64,000 bases of DNA from Chthoniobacteraceae bacterium. Its GTDB lineage: Bacteria; Verrucomicrobiota; Verrucomicrobiia; Chthoniobacterales; Chthoniobacteraceae. Below, piece by piece: positions 31,561 through 39,624 of this stretch. The stretch is from the NCBI GenBank assembly GCA_947471505.1, contig CANIWM010000024.1, positions 1-64,000 on the forward strand, written 5' to 3'. A program made the translations under genes and the position numbers. Within the stretch, counting starts at the first letter, position 1. The number at the start of each line of letters is the position of its first letter. The notes below the pieces were generated by a model. The model was not told the origin of the DNA, searched no databases, and saw nothing but the letters and a program-made list of their open reading frames with translations.

Positions 31561-32292
31561 ATGCCACGTTTTTACATCCCGCCGTTTGCTTGGAATCCCG
31601 ACCGTCTGGCGCTCGATAGTGCCGAGGCGCATCACGCAGTGGATGTGCTGCGGATGAAGGAAGGGGACCGGGCGACGGTGTTTAATGGCGAGGGCTCGGA
31701 GGCAGAGGTGGAGTTTGCGAAAGTGGGGCGGCAAGGCGTGGAACTGCGCCGTTTATCCGTGCATAAAGCGCCGCCGCTCGCGTGTCGGGTGACGCTTGGA
31801 CAGGCGATCCCGAAGGGGAAAAACATGGAGCTGATCTTGGAGAAAGCGACGGAGCTAGGAGCGGCGGAAATCGTCCCGCTGCTGAGCGAGCGGACGGTGG
31901 TAAAGGGGACGGAGGCGGAGCACGAGCGCAAGCAGCACAAATGGCAGCGCACCGTGGTAGAGGCGTGCAAGCAGTGTGGGCAGAACTGGGTGCCACGGGT
32001 GCATCCGGCGCGGACTCCGAAGGCGTTCTTCGAGGGCGGGGCGAAGTATGACCTGATGCTGATCGCCTCGCTGCAAGGCGATGCGCGCTCGCTCAAGGAG
32101 CGGCTCGCGGAGTTTGGCGGGCGTCCGAAGAGTGTGCTGATCTTGGTGGGGCCGGAGGGGGACTTCACACCTGCGGAGATCGCGCTGGCAAAGAGCCACG
32201 GCTGCCGGGCGCTGACGCTGGGACCGATCATTTTGAGGACAGAAACGGCGGCGCTTTACTGCCTGAGTGTGCTGAATCACGAGCTGCAATAG
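31561..32292 (+). CDS. rsmE: 16S rRNA m3U1498 methyltransferase
   Basis: RsmE methylates N3 of uridine 1498 in 16S rRNA using S-adenosylmethionine. The sequence has the N-terminal PUA-like region (MPRFYIPPFAW), LGQAIPKGKNMELILEKATE in the core and the SPOUT knot VGPEGDFTPAEIALAKSHG, ending with TLGPIILRTETAALYCLSVL, the SAM-binding knot of this family. The 243-residue length is typical. It lies between the exported TIM-barrel gene and sufT in a co-directional run. Confidence 0.92.
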   Translation: MPRFYIPPFAWNPDRLALDSAEAHHAVDVLRMKEGDRATVFNGEGSEAEVEFAKVGRQGVELRRLSVHKAPPLACRVTLGQAIPKGKNMELILEKATELGAAEIVPLLSERTVVKGTEAEHERKQHKWQRTVVEACKQCGQNWVPRVHPARTPKAFFEGGAKYDLMLIASLQGDARSLKERLAEFGGRPKSVLILVGPEGDFTPAEIALAKSHGCRALTLGPIILRTETAALYCLSVLNHELQ

Positions 32293-32382
32293 GGCCGCGC
32301 GGGGTCGGTGGAAGCGGCTGTAAAGCGGCGGGCCCCGTTCCTTTGCTGGACGGCGCGGGCATTTCTCCTGATAAGTAGCCGC

Positions 32383-32940
32383 ATGGAAAACACTGAAAAA
32401 ATACTGACCCGCGAATGCGAGGCGATCCGCATCCCGAGCGGCGAAACATTTACACTCGCAGCCGGGAGCCGCGTCCAAGTCATGCAGGCGCTCGGCGGCA
32501 GCTACACGATTTCGCTGCTCGAAGGCTTCGGCGGGCTGGCGCGAATCACGGATGAAAACGCCGACGCACTCGGGCTGGAGGCTTCTATTAAAGAGACGCC
32601 GGTTGCGGCCAGCGGACCCTCGCCGAAAGTGGACGAACAGGCGGTTTGGGACCAACTCAAGACGTGCTACGACCCAGAGATTCCGGTCAACATCGTGGAC
32701 CTCGGGCTCGTGTATGATTGCGCGATCGAGCAAGTGGAATCCGAGCCCGCTAAAGTGCAGGTGAAGATGACGCTCACTGCGCCCGGTTGCGGCATGGGCC
32801 CGACGATTGCCGCCGAAGCGCGTGGAAAAATCATGAGCCTTCCTGGAGTCGGCGACGCTAGCGTGGACCTCGTGTGGGACCCGGCGTGGAGCCAGACGAT
32901 GATTTCCGAGGCGGGGAAAATGAAGCTCGGGCTGATCTAG
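32383..32940 (+). CDS. sufT: SufT-like Fe-S cluster assembly protein
   Basis: ATG 32383 gives 185 residues. The N-terminal third (residues 1-75) carries the extension seen in SufT proteins (VQVMQALGGSYTISLLEGFG). The C-terminal MIP18/DUF59 domain shows YDPEIPVNIVDLGLVYD and MTLTAPGCGMGPTIAAEARG. SufT helps maturation of iron-sulfur proteins; no other suf gene is in the window. It stands between rsmE and a small membrane protein, spaced a few bases from both. Confidence 0.82.
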   Translation: MENTEKILTRECEAIRIPSGETFTLAAGSRVQVMQALGGSYTISLLEGFGGLARITDENADALGLEASIKETPVAASGPSPKVDEQAVWDQLKTCYDPEIPVNIVDLGLVYDCAIEQVESEPAKVQVKMTLTAPGCGMGPTIAAEARGKIMSLPGVGDASVDLVWDPAWSQTMISEAGKMKLGLI

Positions 32941-32941
32941 C

Positions 32942-33193
32942 GTGAGACTCTACGCGATGTTTTGCTACGCCGGAGCGGTCTTCTATGTCTGGACGGCCAT
33001 CGAGACGATGCGCACCGGCATCGCTACTCCACTGCGCGGCGAGACGACTGTGGAGCACCGTAGAGAGGACCCTGCTTCGAACTACCAGAAATACCTCCTC
33101 GCCCGATGGCTGCTTGCGGGCGGGCTCGTGGCGACGGGCATCGTCATGTCGGTCATCGCGGGGAGGTTCGAGAAGTTGGAGGAAAAGAAATGA
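32942..33193 (+). CDS. Small two-helix membrane protein
   Basis: The 83-residue frame opens with GTG at 32942 and has two hydrophobic segments (MFCYAGAVFYVWTAI, about residues 6-20, and WLLAGGLVATGIVMSVIAG, about residues 56-74). A second start at ATG 32957 is possible. Its stop overlaps the next start (ATGA at 33190-33193), so it is translated with the phosphatase gene. No family recognised. Confidence 0.65.
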   Translation: MRLYAMFCYAGAVFYVWTAIETMRTGIATPLRGETTVEHRREDPASNYQKYLLARWLLAGGLVATGIVMSVIAGRFEKLEEKK

Positions 33194-33879
33194 CGCACAG
33201 CAAGCCACGCGAAGTCTGGTTTATCCGACACGGCGAGAGTGTCGCCAACGCGGGTGCGCGCACGGTCGAGGCGTCTGGCTACGCGCTCACGGACCTCGGC
33301 TTTCGGCAAGCCGAACAAGTCGGGAGATTACTGCACATCGAGCCGGAGTTGATTATCCATTCGCCCTACGTCCGCGCACGGCAGACTGCGGAGCCCGCGA
33401 TAGCGCGGTTCGCACACGTCCCTGTGGAAGAATGGCCCGTGCAGGAGGTGCAGTATTTGGCTCCGGCGAAATGCGTCGGCACCACGCAAGACGAGCGCCG
33501 TGCGTTCTCGGTGGAATACTGGGATCGCTGCGACCCCGAGCACGCGGAGGAAGAGGCGGAGTCGTTCGTGGTCTTCATCGAGCGTGTCCGGCAGGCGTTG
33601 GCCGGGCTTTCGCAGCGGCGTGAGCGGCGGATTTTCGTCTTCAGCCACGGCCAGTTTATGAGCGCAGCGGCGTGGCTCGTTTTGTCGCGCCCGGCAGTCT
33701 TGGACCGCACGGCGATGAAGCGCTTCTTTCAATTCATCCACGGCTACGGCGTGCCCAATTGCTCGGTGATGCCGCTCTACTTCCACCCCGAAGGCCATTA
33801 CTCGCTCGGCGGCCTGTGGCTCCCCGAGGGCGTGGATGTCGCCGACGCGAATCTCGCTGGAGGCCTCGCGGGAGTATGA
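33190..33879 (+). CDS. Histidine phosphatase family protein
   Basis: The 229-residue protein begins with the phosphohistidine signature VWFIRHGESVANAG and has the second catalytic histidine region FVFSHGQFMSAA. PVC relatives act on sugar phosphates or phosphoproteins; the substrate is not readable from this sequence. It overlaps the upstream small membrane protein and the downstream binding protein by 4 bp each (ATGA at 33190 and at 33876), placing it within the molybdate-type transporter operon. Confidence 0.87.
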   Translation: MTHSKPREVWFIRHGESVANAGARTVEASGYALTDLGFRQAEQVGRLLHIEPELIIHSPYVRARQTAEPAIARFAHVPVEEWPVQEVQYLAPAKCVGTTQDERRAFSVEYWDRCDPEHAEEEAESFVVFIERVRQALAGLSQRRERRIFVFSHGQFMSAAAWLVLSRPAVLDRTAMKRFFQFIHGYGVPNCSVMPLYFHPEGHYSLGGLWLPEGVDVADANLAGGLAGV

Positions 33880-35333
33880 AGCGGCGGCACATGGAATGGA
33901 TTTCAAGCGCGGTGTTTCTCAGCATGGTTGCGTTCTCTATTTTGGGCTGGCTGCGCCCGCGCAAAGCCCACTCCGCGCCCATCTTGGTCCACTGCGCTGC
34001 TGGGCTGCGGATGCCCGTCGAGGAACTCGCTCGCCAGTTTGAAAAGGAAACGGGCGTGCCCGTGCAGCTTCAGTTTGGCGGCTCTCAGCAGCTCCTCGCT
34101 GCCATCGTCACCGCAAAGCGCGGCGACCTTTTTATCCCCGGCGATGACAGCTATCTCGCGAAGGCCGAAGTCGCTGAGACGATCCCGCTGGCGCAGATGG
34201 ACGTCGTCGTCGTCGTGCGAAAAGGGAACCCGCTCAAAGTCGCCACGCTTGCCGACTTGATGCAGCCCGCCGTGCGCGTCGCCTTGCCCGACCCGGAGTC
34301 CGCAGCGACGGGGAAACTCGCTCGCGCGGCACTCGGCGCGCAGTGGGAGCCGCTGCTGAAAAAGGCCATCGTGACCAAGCCCACCGTGAACGAAATCGCG
34401 AACGACCTCAAACTCGGCAGCGCCGACGCCGGGATCGTCTTCGATGCCGTGGCCTCGCAATACACCGAGCTGGAAGTCGTCCCGTTCCCCGAACTCGCCA
34501 CCGCAAAAGCAAACGTCGCCGCTGGCGTGCTGGCCGTGAGCACGCACCCCACGGATGCGCTGCGTTTCGCCCGCTTCCTCGCCGCGACGGATCGGGGCGC
34601 GAAGGTCTTCAAGGCCCACGGCTACAAGCCCACCGGGCGGGAAACGTGGGCGCTCACGCCGGAATTGAAGCTCTTCGCAGGAGCGATGCTGCGGCCCGCG
34701 ATCGAGAAGACGCTCGCCGATTTTCAGCAACGCGAGGGCGTGAAAATTGTCACCGTCTATAATGGCTGCGGGATTCTCGTCGGTCAGATGAAGACGGGGG
34801 AAAAGCCCGACGCATACTTCGCTTGCGAGACCTCGTTCATGAAGGACGTGAAGGACCTTTTCCTCGATGCGCAGGAGATTTCCACGAACCAGCTCGTCAT
34901 CCTCGTGCCGAAAGAAAACCCCTTCCGCATCGCGACCCTACGCGACCTCGGCAAGCCCGGTGTGCGCCTCGGCGTGGGGCATGAGAAGCAGTGCGCGCTC
35001 GGCGCTTTGACCAAGACGACGCTGCTCCAAGACGGCACGTACGACGCCGTTCAAAAGAACATCGCCGTGCAATCGCCCACCGGCGATCTGCTCGTGAACC
35101 AACTGCGCACCGGCTCGCTCGACGCCGTCGTCGCCTACGTCAGCAACGCCGTCGGCTCCGGCGACAAGCTCTCCGCCATCGCCGTGGACCTCCCATGCGC
35201 CATCGCCGCGCAGCCCCTCGCCGCCTCGCGGGAGACGGCGTACCCCGAGACAGCGCGACGGCTCATCGAGGCGCTGAAATCCGCAGACTCCCGCAAGCGA
35301 TTCGAGGCGCAGGGATTCCACTGGGCGAGATGA
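33876..35333 (+). CDS. Tandem-duplicated ModA-like substrate-binding protein
   Basis: The 485-residue protein has an N-terminal membrane/signal segment (SAVFLSMVAFSILGWL, residues 11-26). Two ModA-type periplasmic binding modules follow. Module 1 (about 36-250) contains VHCAAGLRMPVEELARQFEK and GDLFIPGDDSYLAKAE. Module 2 (about 260-485) contains LFAGAMLRPAIEKTLADFQ and DAYFACETSFMKDVKDLF. Each is about the length of a usual ModA protein (about 230 residues). Substrate is molybdate- or tungstate-like by family. It is coupled by ATGA overlaps to the phosphatase upstream and the permease downstream. Confidence 0.85.
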   Translation: MKRRHMEWISSAVFLSMVAFSILGWLRPRKAHSAPILVHCAAGLRMPVEELARQFEKETGVPVQLQFGGSQQLLAAIVTAKRGDLFIPGDDSYLAKAEVAETIPLAQMDVVVVVRKGNPLKVATLADLMQPAVRVALPDPESAATGKLARAALGAQWEPLLKKAIVTKPTVNEIANDLKLGSADAGIVFDAVASQYTELEVVPFPELATAKANVAAGVLAVSTHPTDALRFARFLAATDRGAKVFKAHGYKPTGRETWALTPELKLFAGAMLRPAIEKTLADFQQREGVKIVTVYNGCGILVGQMKTGEKPDAYFACETSFMKDVKDLFLDAQEISTNQLVILVPKENPFRIATLRDLGKPGVRLGVGHEKQCALGALTKTTLLQDGTYDAVQKNIAVQSPTGDLLVNQLRTGSLDAVVAYVSNAVGSGDKLSAIAVDLPCAIAAQPLAASRETAYPETARRLIEALKSADSRKRFEAQGFHWAR

Positions 35334-36139
35334 AGACGCATCCGAGCGAGCGCCCATTTTACCTCGCGCTGTCGGTGCTGGGCGGCGGATACGCGCTGCT
35401 CGTCGTGCTGATGATTGTCGCGAATGTCGCCTACACTTCGCCCGCGCACATCATCGACACGCTTCGTCAGCCTGCCATCCAAGCATCGCTGTGGCTCACG
35501 CTGTGGTCGTGCATTTTGGCGGCGGCGTTCTCGCTGCTTGTCGGCGTGCCGATGGGCTATTTGCTGGCGCGCACGAAGTTTCGGGGCAAGGCGCTGCTGG
35601 AGGCGATCATGGATATTCCTGTCGTCCTCCCGCCGCTCATCGTCGGGCTTTCGCTGCTGATTATCTTTAACCATTTCCGCATCGGCGGGGTCTCGCTGGA
35701 GCAGTGGTTGAACGCGCACGGCGTCCAGTTCACGTTCGCCGCAGCGGGGGTCGTGCTGGCGCAATTCTCCGTCGCCGCAGCGTTCGCTGTGCGGACGATG
35801 CGCGGGACGTTCGAGCAAATGCCCGCGCGCATCGAGGAAGTCGCGCTCACTCTCGGCTGCACGCGCTGGCAGGCGTTTCGCCGCGTCACTCTTCCACTCG
35901 CACGGCGGGGGATGATGGCCGCGTTCACCGTCGCTTGGGCGCGGTCGCTCGGCGAGTTTGGCCCGCTGCTCATCTTCGCCGGGACGACTCGCGGGCGGAC
36001 GGAAGTGCTCTCCAGCTCCGTCTTTCTGGAGCTGAGCGTGGGTAGGCTGGAAGGAGCCGTCGCCGTTTCGCTCATCATGATCGTCGTCGCCGTGGGTGTG
36101 CTGCTGCTCGTGCGCAAAACCGGAGGGACTCGGATATGA
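35330..36139 (+). CDS. modB: Molybdate-type ABC transporter permease
   Basis: The 269-residue protein has about six membrane segments and the permease loop EVALTLGCTRWQAFRRVTLP, where the EAA-like motif contacts the ATPase. The segment MDIPVVLPPLIVGLSLLIIF and ARSLGEFGPLLIFAG resemble ModB/CysT-type permeases. ATG 35330 overlaps the stop of the binding protein and its own stop overlaps the ATPase start (ATGA at 36136). Substrate by family: molybdate or tungstate; the exact ion is not resolved. Confidence 0.85.
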   Translation: MKTHPSERPFYLALSVLGGGYALLVVLMIVANVAYTSPAHIIDTLRQPAIQASLWLTLWSCILAAAFSLLVGVPMGYLLARTKFRGKALLEAIMDIPVVLPPLIVGLSLLIIFNHFRIGGVSLEQWLNAHGVQFTFAAAGVVLAQFSVAAAFAVRTMRGTFEQMPARIEEVALTLGCTRWQAFRRVTLPLARRGMMAAFTVAWARSLGEFGPLLIFAGTTRGRTEVLSSSVFLELSVGRLEGAVAVSLIMIVVAVGVLLLVRKTGGTRI

Positions 36140-36774
36140 TTAGGGTCAACGATCTCTGCCTGCGCAGCGATTCATTCGCGTTAAGCGACATCGCGTTCAC
36201 CGTCCCCACCGGCGCGTATGCCGTGCTGATGGGCCGCTCGGGTTGCGGGAAGACGACCATTCTCGAAGCCATCTGCGGACTGCGCCCCATTCAGAGCGGG
36301 AGCATTTATCTCGGCACTCTTGAGGTCACCGCGCTTTCGCCTGCCGAGCGCAAAATCGGTTACGTCCCGCAAGACCACGCGCTTTTCCCCCATCTCAATG
36401 TCCACGAAAATCTCGCCTTTGGCCTTCACGCACGCGGGCTGCCGAGCGAGGAGCGCGTGGAGGAAATCGGCGTCCTGCTCGGCATCTCCGACCTCTTCGG
36501 GCGCACGACGGCGGGCCTCAGCGGTGGCGAGGCGCAGCGCGTGGCGCTCGGCAGAGCGCTGGCATTTCGTCCCGGCGTGCTCCTCCTCGATGAACCCCTC
36601 TCCGCCCTCGACGAATCCACCCGCGACGAGATGCACAGCGTCCTCCGCTCCATCCGCGAAAAAACGGGCGTCACCACGCTCCACGTCACGCACCTCCGCG
36701 AAGACGCGAAAGCCCTCGCCGATGTCGTGCTGGAGCTGCACGGAGGCAAAGTGAGGCCGGTGCATTCCGACTGA
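36136..36774 (+). CDS. ABC transporter ATP-binding protein, short ModC-like
   Basis: The 212-residue protein has Walker A (GRSGCGKTT, 33-41), signature LSGGE (128-132) and Walker B (VLLLDEP, 148-154). At 212 residues it lacks the C-terminal TOBE/molybdate-binding domain that ModC normally has, so its partner specificity comes from the permease and binding protein. It overlaps the permease gene by 4 bp and completes the transport system. Confidence 0.85.
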   Translation: MIRVNDLCLRSDSFALSDIAFTVPTGAYAVLMGRSGCGKTTILEAICGLRPIQSGSIYLGTLEVTALSPAERKIGYVPQDHALFPHLNVHENLAFGLHARGLPSEERVEEIGVLLGISDLFGRTTAGLSGGEAQRVALGRALAFRPGVLLLDEPLSALDESTRDEMHSVLRSIREKTGVTTLHVTHLREDAKALADVVLELHGGKVRPVHSD

Positions 36775-36826
36775 GGCAAATCTTCGGACTTCTCGCGCTC
36801 GCGGCGCTCTGCGTATATCGGGGGAT

Positions 36827-37864
36827 ATGTCACAAACAGTTCGTTTCGCACTCATCGGCACCGGCAACATTTCTGGAATCCACGCGGAGGCGATCCGCGA
36901 TATTCCGGGCGCAGAACTCACGGCGGCTTACTCGCTCGCGGGGATGGATGCTTTTTGCGCCAAGTGGGGTTGCGCGCCGACGGCTTCGCTGGAGGCACTG
37001 CTGGCGCGCACGGACGTGGATGCGGTTTGCATCACCACGCCGAGCGGGATGCACGGGGAGCCTGCGATTGCTGCACTAAAGGCGGGGAAGCATGTGCTTT
37101 GTGAGAAACCGATCGAGATTACGGTGGAGAAGATCGATGCGATGTTGGCAGCGGCGGCGGAGAGCGGGTGCATTCTCTCGGCGGTGTTTCAGAGCCGATT
37201 TGGCGAGGGCGCGCTGACGGTGAAAAAGGCAGTGGACGAGGGGCGCTTCGGACGCCTGACGCTGTGCAGTGCATACATCAAGTGGTTCCGTACGCAGGCT
37301 TACTATGACAGCGGCGCGTGGCGGGGGACTTGGGAAATCGACGGCGGTGGCGCGCTGATGAATCAGGGCGTTCACGCGATTGATTTGCTCACATGGTTTG
37401 CGGGCGTGCCGTGCGAGGTGAAAGCGCACATGGCCACGCTGGCGCACGAGCGCATCGCGGTGGAAGACACCGCCGTGGCCGCGCTGAAATTCCCCAGCGG
37501 CGCACTCGGCGTCGTGGAAGGCGCGACGAGCGCGTATCCCGGCTGGAATAAGCGCGTGGAGCTGAGCGGGGACAAGGGCTCGGTCATTTTGGAGGACGAC
37601 GAGATCAAGTTCTGGCAGTTCGAAGAGGAGCGCCCGGAGGACGCAAAGATTCGCAGTGGCGGCGGCGCAAATATCGGCGGCGGCGCGGCGAACCCACTGG
37701 CCATCAGCACCGAGGGCCATCGCCGCCAGATCGAAGACCTCTGCAATGCCATCCGCGAAAAGCGCCAGCCAGCCATCGGCGGACGCGATGCGCGTAACGC
37801 CGTCGCCGTGATCCGCGCCATCTATAAGAGCGCGCAGACCGGCGAGACGGTCGCGGTCGTTTGA
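36827..37864 (+). CDS. Gfo/Idh/MocA family oxidoreductase
   Basis: The 345-residue cytosolic protein begins with a Rossmann fold (FALIGTGNISGIHAEAIRDI) and has the family EKP motif (HVLCEKPIEIT) and a GALMNQGVHAIDLLTWFAG segment of the C-terminal substrate domain. There is no Tat leader, unlike the protein at 4842-6356. It precedes the nagA-like gene by 4 bp, which suggests a role on amino-sugar or related derivatives. Confidence 0.87.
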   Translation: MSQTVRFALIGTGNISGIHAEAIRDIPGAELTAAYSLAGMDAFCAKWGCAPTASLEALLARTDVDAVCITTPSGMHGEPAIAALKAGKHVLCEKPIEITVEKIDAMLAAAAESGCILSAVFQSRFGEGALTVKKAVDEGRFGRLTLCSAYIKWFRTQAYYDSGAWRGTWEIDGGGALMNQGVHAIDLLTWFAGVPCEVKAHMATLAHERIAVEDTAVAALKFPSGALGVVEGATSAYPGWNKRVELSGDKGSVILEDDEIKFWQFEEERPEDAKIRSGGGANIGGGAANPLAISTEGHRRQIEDLCNAIREKRQPAIGGRDARNAVAVIRAIYKSAQTGETVAVV

Positions 37865-37868
37865 TGCA

Positions 37869-38993
37869 ATGAACATCGTCGCAGCGCATTACCGGACGGG
37901 CGAGACGTGGGAGTTTTCGTTGGCCGGGCGGCGCGTGAAGTCACGGCGGCGGGTGAAAGCGAAAGCGGACGCGCTCTTCGGCCCCGGCTTTGTGGACTTG
38001 CAGTGCAACGGATTTCAGGGCGTGGACTTCAACCACCCCGACGACACTTCGGAAGTCTGTGCTGAGGCCATCCGCGCCATGTGGGAGACGGGCGTCGCAC
38101 ACGTCCTGCCCACGCTCATCACCGCATCGAAGCAGTGGTTTAAGGAGAACATCCGCCAGCTCAACGAGGCGCTCGCTTTAGACCCCGATGTGCGCCGCAG
38201 CGTGCCGGGGTATCATCTCGAAGGGCCGTTCATCAGCCCGGTGGAGGGCGCTCGCGGGGCGCATCCGCTGGAGGACATCGTGCCTATTTCCACGAAGCTG
38301 TGGCGTGAGTTGCAGCGGCTTGCGGAAGGGCGATTCCGGCTCGTCACGCTTGCGCCCGAGCTGCGTGGCGCGTGTGCATTCATCGCCGCGTTGCGGAAAG
38401 AGAACGTTCTCCCTGCGCTCGGCCACACCCTTGCCACGCACGCGCAAGTCGCTGCGGCGTGCGATGCGGGTGCGTTGATGACGACGCATCTCGGCAACGG
38501 TTGCCCGCAGATGGTTCACCGCCACGCGAACCCCATCTTTGCCCAACTCGGCGAGCCGCGCCTCGCTGCCAGCCTCATCGCCGACGGCGCGCATCTTCCG
38601 CCGGAAGTGCTGCGCTCTTTTGCCGCCGCGCTCGGCGCTCGTGCGGTGTTGGTGACGGATGCGATGTCCGCTGCCGCAGCGCCGCCGGGGCGGTATAGCA
38701 TCGGCAAGCTCGTCATTGAGGTCGGCACCGATGGCGTCGTCCGCCAGCCCGGATCGCCGAATCTCGCCGGCTCCTCGCTCACGATGGACCGCGCTGTTTT
38801 GAACTTCGCGAAGCTCGCAGGAGTTTCCCTCGCCGATGCTTGGGACGCGGCCTCGTTGCGCCCGTGGGGGCTGCTGCGCAAAGCGGGCGTAGTCCGCACT
38901 TCACAGCCCGGCAGCACGGTGATCGCGACGAGCGAGTTGAAGGTGCTCGCCGCGATGCACGGCTCGCGTGTGCTGTGGTCCTGCGAGCGTTAA
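37869..38993 (+). CDS. N-acetylglucosamine-6-phosphate deacetylase-like protein
   Basis: The 374-residue amidohydrolase shows PGFVDLQCNGFQGVDF, the metal-site glutamate in YHLEGPFISP, a histidine in GHTLATHAQV, another in THLGNGCPQMVHRHANP (typical NagA proteins have THLFNAM here), IADGAHLPP and the general-base Asp in VLVTDAMSAAA. This order is that of NagA, which removes the acetyl group from GlcNAc-6-P. It follows the oxidoreductase gene directly and precedes ruvC. Related deacetylases cannot be excluded. Confidence 0.8.
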   Translation: MNIVAAHYRTGETWEFSLAGRRVKSRRRVKAKADALFGPGFVDLQCNGFQGVDFNHPDDTSEVCAEAIRAMWETGVAHVLPTLITASKQWFKENIRQLNEALALDPDVRRSVPGYHLEGPFISPVEGARGAHPLEDIVPISTKLWRELQRLAEGRFRLVTLAPELRGACAFIAALRKENVLPALGHTLATHAQVAAACDAGALMTTHLGNGCPQMVHRHANPIFAQLGEPRLAASLIADGAHLPPEVLRSFAAALGARAVLVTDAMSAAAAPPGRYSIGKLVIEVGTDGVVRQPGSPNLAGSSLTMDRAVLNFAKLAGVSLADAWDAASLRPWGLLRKAGVVRTSQPGSTVIATSELKVLAAMHGSRVLWSCER

Positions 38994-38996
38994 ATC

Positions 38997-39500
38997 ATGC
39001 GCATTATCTCCATCGACCCATCGCTCCGAGGCACCGGGTTTGCCGTCATGGAGAAGCTCGGCGGCAAAGTGCGGGCGCTCGAATGGGGCACCATTAAAAA
39101 CAAGCAGACTCTTTTGCCCAGCGAGTGCCTCGTGGCGATCCGAGCGCAGATTGCCGATGTGATCGCCCGGCATAAACCGGAGGCGGCAGCTATCGAGGGC
39201 GTTATCTTTGTGCAGAGCTACAAGACCGCCATCACCCTCGGCGCAGCGCGCGGGGCGGCGCTCGTCACGGCGGCGGAAAGTGGGCTGCCGATCTACGAAT
39301 ACGCGCCCCGTCGGGTAAAGCAGAGCGTGGTCGGGCGGGGCGGCGCGCAGAAGGACCAAGTTGGCTTCATGGTCCGCGTTCTTCTTGGCCTCACCGAGAC
39401 GCCGGAGCCGGATGCGGCGGACGCGCTGGCCATCGGCCTCACGCACTTTCAGGCGTGGGAAACGGCAAAACTGGGTGCGGGGGAGTTGGTGCGGATTTAG
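38997..39500 (+). CDS. ruvC: Crossover junction endodeoxyribonuclease RuvC
   Basis: RuvC cuts Holliday junctions at the end of recombination. The 167-residue protein retains the acidic catalytic residues: Asp7 (IISIDPS), Glu67 (AAIEGVIF), and the pair near the C-terminus in PDAADALAIGLTH (Asp139 and Asp142). Length and motif spacing match the family. It starts 3 bp after the nagA-like stop, so the two are probably cotranscribed; no ruvA or ruvB is nearby. Confidence 0.93.
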   Translation: MRIISIDPSLRGTGFAVMEKLGGKVRALEWGTIKNKQTLLPSECLVAIRAQIADVIARHKPEAAAIEGVIFVQSYKTAITLGAARGAALVTAAESGLPIYEYAPRRVKQSVVGRGGAQKDQVGFMVRVLLGLTETPEPDAADALAIGLTHFQAWETAKLGAGELVRI

Positions 39501-39548
39501 GGCCATTTCTAATACACCCGCCCGTTCGTCCGTCTTGTGATTGCTCGC

Positions 39549-39586
39549 GTGTGTGCCGTTGCCTTGGGTGAGGAGGGGGCACACAC
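39549..39586. other. Hairpin in the leader before the giant gene
   Basis: GTGTGTGCC (39549-39557) can pair with GGCACACAC (39578-39586). It lies 39 bp before the ATG at 39625 and about 50 bp after the ruvC stop. There is no U-rich tail right after it, so it may be a weak ruvC terminator or a leader structure. Confidence 0.35.
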
Positions 39587-39624
39587 TGCGGGCGCTCGAT
39601 TTCAACCAATCATTCCTTTTTACC

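Noticed and set aside
39549-39586. Strong rho-independent terminator of ruvC
   Set aside because: The stem is good but the loop is long and no U-rich tract follows, so it is listed only as a hairpin.
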